A stretch of 64,000 nucleotides of DNA. Source: Desulfogranum japonicum DSM 18378. GTDB lineage: Bacteria > Desulfobacterota > Desulfobulbia > Desulfobulbales > Desulfobulbaceae. How positions within the stretch are numbered: the stretch's first letter is position 1; every line of letters starts with the position of its first letter. The notes below the pieces were generated by a model. The model was not told the origin of the DNA. It was given only the letters and a program-made list of their open reading frames with translations, and did not search any database. Made by a program: the position numbers and the translations under genes. This document shows, piece after piece, positions 36,281-45,646 of this stretch. The stretch is taken from NCBI RefSeq assembly GCF_000429945.1, contig NZ_AUCV01000001.1, positions 248,001 to 312,000 on the forward strand, read 5' to 3'.

Positions 36281-37363
36281 TTAACTATCTTCTCGAAGCA
36301 GAAGCAAAAATCCACAGATGCCCATGGCCAGATGTACTGAAGATGCTGCAAACAGGGGATTGAGATAACTGGCTTTAGCCAGGGATTGCAAAGTACCCCA
36401 GATTCCCCAGCAGACAAAAGCCATGCCGCAACTTACAGGTATTGCAAGAGAAAGGTCTTTGCCCCACTTACGATATACCATCAGTAACAGAGGCAACCCC
36501 AGAAAAAGCAGGGGGAGACCGAGGAGCGTATATGAAATTCTGCCATAAAACTCAGCCCAGGCTTTATTACGTTCCTCATCAGATGCTTTGTGTCTGGTTT
36601 CTGTATAGAGCTCGAGAAGTGACATTTCCAACGCGTGATATTCTGGAACAAAAAAATTGTCAGGTACTTCAGGAAAACCAAATTGTTCCGCTTTGAAGAG
36701 TTCTGTGGAGAAATTCTTTTCCCCCAAGGCTTTCTGCACCTGGCCATGTTTCAAGGTCCAGATGTTGTCTTTCCAGTCAGCTTCTTTGGAGACAATATTT
36801 TCCGTCAGTCTGTAGTCATCGCTCCAGGAGGTATAGGAAAAAAAGAGAAAATTGGTGCTGTGAGGATCAGGCCTGGCAAAGGAGTAAAATCCTTCCTGTC
36901 CACGGTAGTAGTATCTACCGTTTCTATAAATCCCAAGGGGGACTCTCCCTTTGACTTCCTTGTGCCAGATACGGTTGGTTTCAGCCACGGTTTTAGGAAG
37001 AATAAACTGGGACATTCCAAGAAACAGGGTTGTAAACAGCACACCGGCAAGCAGGATGGGTGCGGTGATTTTTCGCAGGGGAACACCACAGGCTTTCAGG
37101 GCGATAAGTTCGTTGGTATGGTTCAGGATACCAAGGGTGACAACCCCGGCCAACAGTATACATACCGGCCCCATTTGCTCGATGATGAATGGAATATTCA
37201 GCGTGAAAAACTTTAACACCAGCCCCATGGACTTCCCTTTTTCAAGAAAATTATCAATTTTCTCAAAAAAATCTATCAACAGGTATATGGCTATGAAACT
37301 CGCCATGATGGTTGCTATGTTACGCAGAAACTGAAAGAAAATGTATCGATAGAGTAAAATCAC
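36281..37363 (-). CDS. LptF/LptG-family permease (LPS export)
   Basis: The product is 360 residues. Three N-terminal membrane helices (e.g. IATIMASFIAIYLLIDFFEK, MGPVCILLAGVVTLGIL), a periplasmic beta-jellyroll region (~125-265) and three C-terminal helices form the YjgP/YjgQ layout. NELIALKACGVPLRKITAP is the conserved coupling segment. In the Lpt complex these permeases extract lipopolysaccharide from the inner membrane. LptF versus LptG is not decided; the partner is not in the window. Confidence 0.9.
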   Translation of the reverse strand: MILLYRYIFFQFLRNIATIMASFIAIYLLIDFFEKIDNFLEKGKSMGLVLKFFTLNIPFIIEQMGPVCILLAGVVTLGILNHTNELIALKACGVPLRKITAPILLAGVLFTTLFLGMSQFILPKTVAETNRIWHKEVKGRVPLGIYRNGRYYYRGQEGFYSFARPDPHSTNFLFFSYTSWSDDYRLTENIVSKEADWKDNIWTLKHGQVQKALGEKNFSTELFKAEQFGFPEVPDNFFVPEYHALEMSLLELYTETRHKASDEERNKAWAEFYGRISYTLLGLPLLFLGLPLLLMVYRKWGKDLSLAIPVSCGMAFVCWGIWGTLQSLAKASYLNPLFAASSVHLAMGICGFLLLLREDS

Positions 37364-37655
37364 GGTTATCGAATAAATAGATTAAATAGTGTTTGGCGAG
37401 TGGAGGTCGCTGAATTATTGTCTATATATGCCCTCGGGGTGAGCCGGCAGGCGAAGGCTGCCAGGATGACCGGGAAGGCAACAAGAGCATTTCGAAGGTA
37501 CACATCTACGGACTTCTTCATAGCAGAATCAAAGCAAGATTGACAGATTTTTACAAACAATGCTATATAACTTTTTTTCGAACATAGTTGTAAAAAAAAT
37601 GATAATTGCCCACAATACAAGGAGAAAAAAGCTATTAAAAAGATAGAGTCGCAAC

Positions 37656-37685
37656 TTGCCATTTGTAAAAACTCTATGGTATAGT
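37656..37685 (+). promoter_or_regulatory. Sigma70 promoter of the DHH gene leader
   Basis: TTGCCA, an 18-base spacer, TATAGT. Transcription would start near 37692 and run about 215 bases before the DHH start codon. Bases 37364-37655 hold no other feature seen. Confidence 0.6.
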
Positions 37686-37747
37686 GGGCGGCCTTATAAC
37701 CTTGGGGAATAAATAAATCCATCAAGGGGAAAAAGAAAACTACAGCT

Positions 37748-37840
37748 ATGAATCAATCGAATCAAAAAAAAGCCTGTGGCCTGTTACTGCATGAGCAGAT
37801 GGGCCAGCGTATGGTGACAGGATTTGCCTATCTCGGTTGA
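37748..37840 (+). CDS. Possible 30-codon leader ORF
   Basis: An ATG-to-TGA ORF (MNQSNQKKACGLLLHEQMGQ...) lies between the promoter and the terminator. It has no good ribosome-binding site and no run of regulatory codons. The overlapping DNA also folds: CCTGTTAC (37781-37788) can pair with GTGACAGG (37814-37821), enclosing a CTGC/GCAG stem. It may be part of a structured RNA rather than a gene. Confidence 0.25.
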   Translation: MNQSNQKKACGLLLHEQMGQRMVTGFAYLG

Positions 37841-37849
37841 TAGAATATC

Positions 37850-37893
37850 ACCACTACCTTTACGGATTTTCCGGCAGGTAGTGGTTTTTTTTT
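37850..37893 (+). terminator. Strong terminator/attenuator ahead of the DHH gene
   Basis: ACCACTACCT pairs with AGGTAGTGGT, followed by nine T. It ends 15 bases before the DHH start codon, so it must be bypassed for that gene to be transcribed from the promoter at 37656. Confidence 0.85.
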
Positions 37894-37907
37894 AGGGCAT
37901 TCATATT

Positions 37908-38936
37908 ATGGAGAAACGACTGGAAAAAATCGCGGATTGCATCACCCAAAGTGCAAGTAAAAATTCTGCGCTCTCCAGACTCAACGGTTTTTGGGATCTT
38001 TTTCAACGTGATGACGAAGTCCTCATTCTCATCAGTGCAGATCCCGATGCCATCGCGTCAGCTCTCGCTCTAAAGCGACTTCTCAGTTATCGGGTTCAGA
38101 GTGTTACCATTGGGTATCCCAATGAAATACGACGCCTGAACAATCTCACGATGGTTGAACGCTTAAAAATTCCCATTGAGCGTATGCATACGCTGGCAGT
38201 CAAGGAGTATTCCAAATATATCCTGGTGGACTCTCAACCCACCCATCATACCTGCTTTGAGAAAATCACGTTCGATGCGGTGATTGATCATCATCCGGTT
38301 ACCAAGGGATGGGATGCTGATTTTATAGATATCCGGCCGGAATATGGTGCTGTCTCATCCATGATGGTGGAGTATCTTCGTGCTGCAGGTATTAAACCGT
38401 CTGTATCGCTTGCCACGGCTTTATTTTACGGAATAAAAGTCGACACCCAGAATTTTCAGAAAAAGAATATGCAGCCAGCGGACGGTAATTCCTTCCGCTA
38501 TCTGTTCAATATCGCCAACCTTAATCTGGTTCGAAAATTTGAGTTGACCGAACTGCGTCGCTCTGAGCTGAAATATTTTCGAATTGCCCTCAGTGAAGTG
38601 AAAACCCGAAAAGGACGCGCCTATGTCCATCTGGGAAAGGTCGGCACTCCGGATATTTTGGTGATCATCGCTGATTTTTTCAATCACGTGGATAAATTTG
38701 ACTGGGTAATGGTGTCAGGGATTTACGGAGAAAAACTGGTGGTTATCTTCCGTTGCGATGGGTATCGCAAAAATGCCGGCAAACTTGCCCAGAAGACATT
38801 TGGTGAATTCGGACCTGCCGGTGGACATAAAGAGGCTGCTCGTGCTGAGGTGCCTTTAAAGAACTTGCCATTACGCGAAAATCAGGATTTTACCACCAAT
38901 ACCCTGATTCGTATCGTTACCAGACATGTAAAATGA
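37908..38936 (+). CDS. DHH-family phosphoesterase (NrnA-like)
   Basis: The product is 342 residues. The DHH domain shows ISADPDAIASALALKRLL near residue 42 (a D-x-D variant of DxDAxGS), ILVDSQPTHH near 105, and the DHH motif itself in AVIDHHPVTKGWDADF near 126. The C-terminal DHHA1 domain ends GEFGPAGGHKEAARAEVPL. Relatives degrade nanoRNA, pAp or cyclic dinucleotides; the substrate here is undetermined. AGGG just after the terminator can serve as its ribosome-binding site. Confidence 0.88.
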   Translation: MEKRLEKIADCITQSASKNSALSRLNGFWDLFQRDDEVLILISADPDAIASALALKRLLSYRVQSVTIGYPNEIRRLNNLTMVERLKIPIERMHTLAVKEYSKYILVDSQPTHHTCFEKITFDAVIDHHPVTKGWDADFIDIRPEYGAVSSMMVEYLRAAGIKPSVSLATALFYGIKVDTQNFQKKNMQPADGNSFRYLFNIANLNLVRKFELTELRRSELKYFRIALSEVKTRKGRAYVHLGKVGTPDILVIIADFFNHVDKFDWVMVSGIYGEKLVVIFRCDGYRKNAGKLAQKTFGEFGPAGGHKEAARAEVPLKNLPLRENQDFTTNTLIRIVTRHVK

Positions 38937-39027
38937 TCGCATTGTTGCCAATATATTGTCCATTGGTGATTTATCCATTCAAGCACCTGTCAAAAAGGAA
39001 AGGGGAGCTTGTCGGAAGATTCGCATG

Positions 39028-39054
39028 CTGACCTGCTTATCTTCGACAGGTCAG
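39028..39054 (+). terminator. Hairpin downstream of the DHH gene
   Basis: CTGACCTG pairs with CAGGTCAG around an 11-base loop; the T content behind it is weak. The rest of 38937-39245 contains no recognised element. Confidence 0.4.
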
Positions 39055-39245
39055 TTGCCTTTGACCTTATAGTTTCTTGAATTGACACAGGTTACTCCCC
39101 CCACTGAGAAATGCGGGTTGAGCGCAGTTAATCCTTGCGAAGAGTCGCTCAATTGCAATACTATGCACCAGGCAATGCAATCCTAATCCTGGTTGTGGCT
39201 GTATGACAAGACAGGCAGGTAAACATAAACCGTAAAGGTGTGGCT

Positions 39246-40499
39246 ATGTTTAAACCTTCAACCCTGGCTATGGTTCTCGCAGGGGGACGAGTGGATGAGC
39301 TTGGAGTTCTGACCCATTACAGGCCGAAATCAGCTGTTCCTTTCGGCGGTTTTTCCAGAGTTATCGATTTCCCTCTTTCCAATCTTCTCCATTCCGGTAT
39401 TGAACTGGTTGCAATACTCAGCCAGTATCGTTCCTATTCACTGATTAACCATATCGGGACCGGCGCAGCCTGGGATATGGTTGGCAGGAACAGGGGTATT
39501 TCCATACTCCCTCCCTTCAAGGATTATGAGAATCCCCATTGGTACCGCGGCTCCGCAGACGCCGTCTATCAAAATGTTGATTTTATCAAGTACCATAATC
39601 CGTCCAACCTGCTCATTCTTTCTGGCGATCATATTTACCAGATGGATTATCGCAACATGATCCGGTATCATAATGAGCACGATGCCGATTTGACGGCAGC
39701 CTTTGTCATGGCTCCCGAAGGTTCTGCCTCTCGTTTTGGAGTAGCGGAAATAGCAGACGATTCATCGGAAGGAGGGCGTATGCTTTCCTATGAAGAAAAA
39801 CCTGCCAAACCTAAAAGTCGCTGGGCTTCGTTGACAGTGTTCTGTTTCAAACCGGAAGTGCTTTATGAGGTCTTAAAGGAAAACCAGGCCAATGAGTCCT
39901 ATGAATTCGGTCGGGATATCATCCCCTTGATGATGGCCAGGCAGTGCAAGGTATATGGGTATAAATTTTCCGGTTACTGGGGCTATACAAAGACCGTGGA
40001 TGAATATTGGCAGACCTCCATGGATCTGCTCGGTCCTGATCCCAAAATAGATCTTGAATCCTGGGGTATTCGAACCAATCTGGGACACAGAAACATTGCA
40101 GGACGCCAGCCTTTGAAGGTTGGCAGTTGCGGGCAACTGGAAAATTCAATGGCCTACAATGGTTGTGTGATCGAAGGTACAGTACGGAACTCCATTCTGT
40201 TTCCGGGGGTGAGAGTTGCTAAAGGTGCGGAAGTCAACGATTCCATTCTTTTTTTCGACAATATTGTCAAGCAGGGAGCGCATTTAAACAGGGTGGTCAG
40301 TGATGTGAATACTACTTTTGGCCGCAATGTGCAGATCGGTTCTCCCGGTCGTGACGAGGCTGGTTCTGTAACTGTGATTGGCTGGAACAATGATGTACCG
40401 GACAGCTGTCAAATCGGTACAGGGTGCACTGTCTGGCCCAAAATTACCGCAGAAAGGTGGCCGGGAAGACCATTGCAGGACGGGGAGGAACTCAAATGA
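39246..40499 (+). CDS. glgC: Glucose-1-phosphate adenylyltransferase-type protein (first of two)
   Basis: About 417 residues from the ATG at 39246 (AAAGG eight bases ahead; a GTG at 39240 is too close). The nucleotidyltransferase motif is AMVLAGGRVDELGVLTHYRP, where the usual G-x-G-x-R-L loop is altered. KSAVPFGGFSRVIDFPLSN, WYRGSADAVYQN and LSGDHIYQMDYRNM follow, and a left-handed beta-helix C-terminal domain covers ~300-400. It forms ADP-glucose for glycogen synthesis, or a GlgD-like regulatory partner. Its stop overlaps the next start (ATGA). Confidence 0.88.
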   Translation: MFKPSTLAMVLAGGRVDELGVLTHYRPKSAVPFGGFSRVIDFPLSNLLHSGIELVAILSQYRSYSLINHIGTGAAWDMVGRNRGISILPPFKDYENPHWYRGSADAVYQNVDFIKYHNPSNLLILSGDHIYQMDYRNMIRYHNEHDADLTAAFVMAPEGSASRFGVAEIADDSSEGGRMLSYEEKPAKPKSRWASLTVFCFKPEVLYEVLKENQANESYEFGRDIIPLMMARQCKVYGYKFSGYWGYTKTVDEYWQTSMDLLGPDPKIDLESWGIRTNLGHRNIAGRQPLKVGSCGQLENSMAYNGCVIEGTVRNSILFPGVRVAKGAEVNDSILFFDNIVKQGAHLNRVVSDVNTTFGRNVQIGSPGRDEAGSVTVIGWNNDVPDSCQIGTGCTVWPKITAERWPGRPLQDGEELK

Positions 40500-41764
40500 A
40501 AAATGGTTCAGACGCGCTGGTCCTGCTTTTGGCAGGCGGCATTGGCAGTCGCCTTAATCTTTTGGTCGGGCATAGGGCAAAACCGGCAGTACCTTTTGGC
40601 GGCCTGTACCGAATCATCGATTTCAGTCTTTCCAACGTCATGAATTCAGGATTAAGCAAGGTTGGGGTACTCACCCAGTATAAGCCTCTTTCCCTCATGG
40701 GGCATATTGGTGGTGGTGAGGCCTGGGATTTTACCGGCCGTACACGCGGCGTAAAGATTTTGCCGCCGCGTACAGGGGAAAAGGACAGCGACTGGTACCA
40801 AGGGACAGCTGATGCCATCAGGCAGAATATTGATTTTATACAGAATAATCCTTCTGAGCAGGTGGTGATTCTCTCCGGTGACCATATTTATCGCATGGAT
40901 TTTGACGCCATGCTTTCCTACCATCAGTATAAACAGGCAGATATTACCATTGGTATGATGGTTGTTCCCAAAAGTGAGATTCATCAATTCGGTGCCGGAA
41001 TAGTCGATGGCCAGAACCGTATCATCGATTGGGAAGAAAAACCCAAGGAACCTAAAACCAACCTGGCGTCCATGGGCATCTATGTGTTTGATACCGGTTA
41101 TCTTCTGCGCACCCTGGCCAATAATAAACAGGAGTTTGACTTTGGTATGCATATCGTACCCAGAGCAATTCAGCAAGATCGAGTCTTTGCCTATCCATTC
41201 TATGGGTATTGGCGTGATGTCGGTACTATCCAGGCGTACTGGGAAGCGAATATGGATCTTATTCGGGAAAATTCAGGTATTTCCCCAGAAGAATGGGAAA
41301 TTCAACCCAATCCCGAATATGGAGGTCGTCCCATGGACCGTGCTCCCAGTCGTTTCGTCAATGGCTGTTCTGTGACTTCGTCCATTATTTCAGCTGGCTG
41401 TGTCATTGAAGGGACTGTTGAAAACTCTGTGCTCTCCCCCGGGGTACATGTAAAGAAAGGAGCTGTGGTTTCCAATTCGGTCGTTTTTGATGACAGCGTC
41501 ATAGAAGAAGGAGCCAAAGTGGACCTGGCTATCTGTGACAAGCGCATCTGGGTTGGTCCGAATGCTGTCATTGGTAACGGTAATAACATGGATATTGCGA
41601 ATAAACTCTTTCCCAAGCATCTCTATACAGGAATCAGTCTTGTCGGCAAGGAGGCCAGAATACCTGCCGGCGCACGAGTTGGTCGAAATTGCCGAATTAA
41701 TTTCGGGTTTGCTGAGAGTACATTTAATGGTTCTCTGGAGCTGTCAGATGGTGATTCTGTTTGA
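40496..41764 (+). CDS. glgC: Glucose-1-phosphate adenylyltransferase-type protein (second of two)
   Basis: About 422 residues from the ATG at 40496, which has GGGGAGG ahead. LVLLLAGGIGSRLNLLVGHR is closer to the canonical loop than in the first copy. RAKPAVPFGGLYRIIDFSLS, WYQGTADAIRQNIDF, GDHIYRMDFDAM and WRDVGTIQAYWEANMDLI are all present. Translationally coupled to the first gene. The pair may form a hetero-oligomer like GlgC/GlgD of Firmicutes; that is inference. Confidence 0.92.
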   Translation: MKNGSDALVLLLAGGIGSRLNLLVGHRAKPAVPFGGLYRIIDFSLSNVMNSGLSKVGVLTQYKPLSLMGHIGGGEAWDFTGRTRGVKILPPRTGEKDSDWYQGTADAIRQNIDFIQNNPSEQVVILSGDHIYRMDFDAMLSYHQYKQADITIGMMVVPKSEIHQFGAGIVDGQNRIIDWEEKPKEPKTNLASMGIYVFDTGYLLRTLANNKQEFDFGMHIVPRAIQQDRVFAYPFYGYWRDVGTIQAYWEANMDLIRENSGISPEEWEIQPNPEYGGRPMDRAPSRFVNGCSVTSSIISAGCVIEGTVENSVLSPGVHVKKGAVVSNSVVFDDSVIEEGAKVDLAICDKRIWVGPNAVIGNGNNMDIANKLFPKHLYTGISLVGKEARIPAGARVGRNCRINFGFAESTFNGSLELSDGDSV

Positions 41765-41849
41765 TTTTTCGCACAGATAGTACCAGGTAGCTTCCCCCTG
41801 GGATCAGGCTCATCTGGCTTTCGCAATAATCTGAAATCAGGGGTAATAG

Positions 41850-43052
41850 ATGCAGGTTGGCCGTTACCGTTTTGATCGTATGGAGCTGGCCGGGTCTCTG
41901 GGAGATCTTGGAACTCTCTTGCCCATTGCCTTAGCTATGGTACAGGTGAATGGCATGAGCCCGGTTGGGATTTTTTTCAGCATTGGGCTCTATTACATTC
42001 TGGCTGGCTTCTACTTTGGTATAACTGTGCCTGTGCAACCCATGAAGGTTGTCGGGGCATATGCCGTTGCTACTTCGGTAAGCGGTACCCAGATTGGTGC
42101 AGCTGGCCTGTGTATCGCGCTCTTTCTCCTCCTCATTGCCGTCACCGGGGCCATAGACCTTATCAGGAAATATACTCCTGCCAGTGTCATTCGAGGTGTG
42201 CAGCTCAGTACCGGAATCCTGCTCATGGTCAGCGGGCTTCGGTTTATTCTCGGTACATCGAGATTGCAGGAACTCCTGGAGGCTGTCGAGCCTCACCTTG
42301 TTCTGCAGAGAATTGGACCTGTTCCTGTCAGCCTGATTATCGGATCCACAGGTATTGTCCTTACATTCTTTTTGCTCAAAAGCAGGCGTATGCCGGCAGC
42401 TATTGCCGTCCTCGGTTTTGGGATCATTACAGGGCTGGTACTTGGCGGTATTGCTTCCCTGTATAAATTGGCACCCGGTGTGTTCCTTCCTCAACTGCTG
42501 CCCCTGTCTTTCCCTTCACCTGCAGATTTCATGTTTGCTTTGCCTGTTCTGGTGTTACCGCAATTACCCATGACTTTGGGTAACGCCGTTATGGCATATA
42601 CGGATTTATCCAGGCAATATTTTGGATCAGAAGCGAACAGGGTGACGAATCGTGCCGTCTGTTTAAGTATGGCCATTGCCAACTTGTTGAGTTTCCTGGT
42701 TGGAGGCATGCCGCTCTGCCATGGTGCTGGCGGGTTGGCGGCCCATTATCGTTTTGGAGCCCGTACAGCCGGTTCAAACCTGATTATCGGCGTAGTGTTT
42801 CTTTTGCTTGTTATATGCTTCGGCACGCAGATTACCCTGTTTCTCGATTTAATTCCTTTGTCCATTCTTGGAGTTCTGTTGCTGTTTGCCGGCTCTCATC
42901 TGGCTGTATCCATCATGGACCTGGAGGAACGCAAAGATTATGTTGTTGTAGTTACAATGCTCAGTATAACTTTGGTGCTCAACCTGGCCATAGCCTTTCT
43001 TGTAGGTTTGCTTTTGGCTCACTTGTTTGAACGTAAGGAGTTTTCAGCTTAG
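41850..43052 (+). CDS. Molybdate/sulfate-type transporter (MOT1-like)
   Basis: The product is 400 residues with about ten membrane helices. RYRFDRMELAGSLGDLGTLL at the N-terminus, GFYFGITVPVQPMKVVGAYA near residue 52 and GGMPLCHGAGGLAAHYRFGA near 288 match the MOT1 family related to SulP permeases. MOT1 proteins carry molybdate with high affinity in eukaryotes. A molybdenum link fits the Mo/W-type genes 5-8 kb downstream, but the substrate is not proven. Its stop codon abuts a fold-back element. Confidence 0.85.
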   Translation: MQVGRYRFDRMELAGSLGDLGTLLPIALAMVQVNGMSPVGIFFSIGLYYILAGFYFGITVPVQPMKVVGAYAVATSVSGTQIGAAGLCIALFLLLIAVTGAIDLIRKYTPASVIRGVQLSTGILLMVSGLRFILGTSRLQELLEAVEPHLVLQRIGPVPVSLIIGSTGIVLTFFLLKSRRMPAAIAVLGFGIITGLVLGGIASLYKLAPGVFLPQLLPLSFPSPADFMFALPVLVLPQLPMTLGNAVMAYTDLSRQYFGSEANRVTNRAVCLSMAIANLLSFLVGGMPLCHGAGGLAAHYRFGARTAGSNLIIGVVFLLLVICFGTQITLFLDLIPLSILGVLLLFAGSHLAVSIMDLEERKDYVVVVTMLSITLVLNLAIAFLVGLLLAHLFERKEFSA

Positions 43053-43211
43053 GGTCGCGGAAAATAATAAATGTCCAAAAATTGCGTAGGATATCGGTTT
43101 GGTAACGTCGTCGCGTCAATGGTTCCATACTGGCTGTATTGAGCCATTGACGCGACGACGTTACCGAGTTGAGAGACAAGCAAGATTGGATATTTATTTT
43201 TTCCGTGACCC
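43052..43211. mobile_element. 160-bp fold-back (MITE-like) element
   Basis: Terminal inverted repeats of about 26 bp (GGGTCGCGGAAAA... at 43052-43078 against ...TTTTTTCCGTGACCC at 43187-43211) enclose a perfect 22-bp inverted repeat (43101-43122 with 43144-43165, core GTCGTCGCGTCAATGG). The first base is the last base of the MOT1-like stop codon. No coding frame is inside. The transcript would form a very long hairpin. Confidence 0.75.
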
Positions 43212-43269
43212 TTAATAACGAATCTGATTTCACATAACAGATCACAGGGCGTGTAATGACGGAGATAAC

Positions 43270-45318
43270 ATGGGAAAAACATTGCTTCGTGACAAGCAGA
43301 CGCCGCTATGGAATACAACAGTTCTCGTTATAGGCTGGCTGGCAGGTTTGTTGATTGCAACTGTTGTCTATCTGCAAGTGGAGCCGTTACAGCAACTTGA
43401 ACGTTTAAGTTATGATTTTTTCCTCAGGTATCGCAGTCCTCCCCTTGATCAACCCAAAGACATCCTCCTGATCGATATTGATGAGTCCAGCTTGGCGCAA
43501 TATGGTCAGTGGCCCTGGCCCAGATATCTGCTTGCCAGAATGCTGGCCCGTGTGAATCACGGTAATCCTCAAGTCGTTGGCATGGATATCATTTTCGGGG
43601 AACATGACCGGGCAGCACTCGCCAATGTTCAGCAAAGCCTGGAGAAGAGCCATAACGTGAAATTGATGCTGAGTAATTTGCCCGATGAAATTGTGCATAC
43701 AGACCTTGCTCTGGGAAAAGAGTTGCGGAAAAGTCCGAGTTATCTTGGAGCTATGTTTCTTTTTGGAGAAGACTCTGTCAAAAATGATGTATCGGTTGCA
43801 CCGGGGCTTGGGGTTGTGGTCCTGCAGCCTTCACATGTTGCTGACCTCTTTACCACTGCATCAGGTCTTGTGGCTCCTGTCCCCCTTCTATTGGAGGCTG
43901 CCAGGGGTGTAGGGTTTGTGAATGTATTACCTGACACTGATGGCGTCCTCCGAAGGGTTCCCTTGTTGCTCAGGTATAAACAGGAACTGTATCCATCCCT
44001 CGCTCTCCGTATGGCTTGCGAAGCCCTGGGGGAGAATATGGTGCTTGTTGAACAGAACATGCTTGGGGAGACATCCCTTCAACTCGGTGCTTTTTCTTTG
44101 CCACTGGATGAACAGGGATATTTTCTGGTACCATTTACGGGCAATGGTACAACCCATGAGACCATCAAAGCTAAAGATATTTTAAACGGTGCTGTGGCCC
44201 CGTTGGTATTTACCGACAAGATTGTGCTTGTTGGATCATCTGCCAATGGACTGCTGGATACCCATGCCACACCAATGGATTGGAGTCTGCCTGGTGTGGA
44301 GGTGCATGCCGCAACCATTGCTGCAATACTTCATAATGACACTATTGCGGAGCCGGGCTGGATTAAAAGTGCCCAGGCCCTGTTCGCTTTTTTGGCAGTG
44401 ATCAGCGCGGTGATTGTGGGGTTACGTTTTTCAACGTTGGGAGCAGCTTCAATTCTGCCCATAGGTTTTATTACGATACCGTTATGTTCCTTTCTGCTCT
44501 TTGTTTTTGTACACGTGTTCGTAGCGCCCACAACGGTACTGATAATTTTTGTCAGTACGTTCATATTGGTTGCTTTGGTACGCTTTCGCAGTGAAGAGCT
44601 GGCCGAGCAACGTCGTGAGCGCGATTTGATTGCAGCAAGGGATTGCGCCATAGTTGCTCTTGCCTCGCTGACGGAAACGCGGGATACCGAAACAGGAGGT
44701 CATGTGTTGCGAACCCAACATTATATCCAGGCCCTGGCACAACATCTGGCTGTTCACGGTCCGCAGGAATACCGTTTGGCACCACAGGAAATCGAGATGT
44801 TGGTGAAATCGTCTCCTTTACATGATGTGGGTAAGGTTGGGGTGAGAGATTCTGTTCTTTTGAAACCAGGGCGTTTGACAGAAGAAGAATTTGAAGAAAT
44901 GAAAATGCACACCATTTACGGCAACACTGCTTTGGTTAAGGCTGAGATTGCCTCGGGGATTCCTCACAGTGCTTCTTTTCTGAAAACAGCTCAGGAAATT
45001 TCGTTAACTCACCATGAGCGTTGGGATGGATCTGGTTATCCAAACGGGCTTGAAGGTAAAGAAATACCTCTCAGCGGTCGTTTGATGGCCGTAGCCGATG
45101 TGTATGATGCCCTGATTTCCAAACGGGTGTATAAATCTGCAATGAGTCATGCTGAAGCAGCGAAGATTATCAGAAATTGTGCACACACACATTTTGATCC
45201 GGTAATTGTGCAAGCCTTCAAGGCGTTGGAGCATGTCTTTCAAGACATTGCCAGACAGTTTGCTGATAATGATGCAGGTGCATCGCAGCCCGACTCAAGT
45301 AACGAGATATCCACTTGA
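43270..45318 (+). CDS. CHASE2 sensor with HD-GYP domain
   Basis: The product is 682 residues. An N-terminal membrane helix (VLVIGWLAGLLIATVVYLQV) is followed by an extracytoplasmic CHASE2 domain (~45-350; LIDIDESSLAQYGQWPWPR, VVGMDIIFGEHDRA, FVNVLPDTDGVLRRVPLLLR). Two or three helices follow (~360-440), then an HD-GYP domain (~465-665): SPLHDVGKVGVRD, LTHHERWDGSGYPNGLEGKE and RLMAVADVYDALISKRVYK. HD-GYP proteins hydrolyse cyclic di-GMP, so this is probably an environmental sensor lowering that second messenger. The core motif residues are intact. Confidence 0.93.
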   Translation: MGKTLLRDKQTPLWNTTVLVIGWLAGLLIATVVYLQVEPLQQLERLSYDFFLRYRSPPLDQPKDILLIDIDESSLAQYGQWPWPRYLLARMLARVNHGNPQVVGMDIIFGEHDRAALANVQQSLEKSHNVKLMLSNLPDEIVHTDLALGKELRKSPSYLGAMFLFGEDSVKNDVSVAPGLGVVVLQPSHVADLFTTASGLVAPVPLLLEAARGVGFVNVLPDTDGVLRRVPLLLRYKQELYPSLALRMACEALGENMVLVEQNMLGETSLQLGAFSLPLDEQGYFLVPFTGNGTTHETIKAKDILNGAVAPLVFTDKIVLVGSSANGLLDTHATPMDWSLPGVEVHAATIAAILHNDTIAEPGWIKSAQALFAFLAVISAVIVGLRFSTLGAASILPIGFITIPLCSFLLFVFVHVFVAPTTVLIIFVSTFILVALVRFRSEELAEQRRERDLIAARDCAIVALASLTETRDTETGGHVLRTQHYIQALAQHLAVHGPQEYRLAPQEIEMLVKSSPLHDVGKVGVRDSVLLKPGRLTEEEFEEMKMHTIYGNTALVKAEIASGIPHSASFLKTAQEISLTHHERWDGSGYPNGLEGKEIPLSGRLMAVADVYDALISKRVYKSAMSHAEAAKIIRNCAHTHFDPVIVQAFKALEHVFQDIARQFADNDAGASQPDSSNEIST

Positions 45319-45421
45319 CGAAATTGAGTGTGTTTGGTAAAAACATCATCCCATTTTTTGTACAAGAAAAATTTCGCTTTTTGTCTTTGATCCTGCTATA
45401 TCAAAGATAGTCACCATATGT

Positions 45422-45498
45422 GGTCCCGTAGCTCAGTAGGATAGAGCACCAGATTCCTAATCTGGGTGTCGCAGGTTCGAATCCTGCCGGGATCACCA
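45422..45498 (+). tRNA. tRNA-Arg (CCT)
   Basis: Begins GGTCCCGTAGCTCAGTAGG, ends CGGGATCACCA with encoded CCA. The anticodon arm is CCAGA-TTCCTAA-TCTGG, giving anticodon CCT (reads AGG). The T arm is GCAGGTTCGAATCCTGC. Confidence 0.95.
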
Positions 45499-45646
45499 TT
45501 TTTTTCTGGCGCTTATCCAGGGTCGGGAAAATCTTTTCATTAAACACCGATGTGTTCAACTTCTGCACATTCTTTTCCTGTTAAATGTGTTTTCTTGGTT
45601 GATCCATCTCCCCATAAAAGTTGAAGCGATGATTTAAAAAGAAGTC

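Noticed and set aside
45386-45407. CTTTGAT/ATCAAAG inverted repeat before tRNA-Arg as an operator
   Set aside because: It is only 7 bp, overlaps a plausible but weak promoter and has no second copy in the window; no basis for a specific claim.
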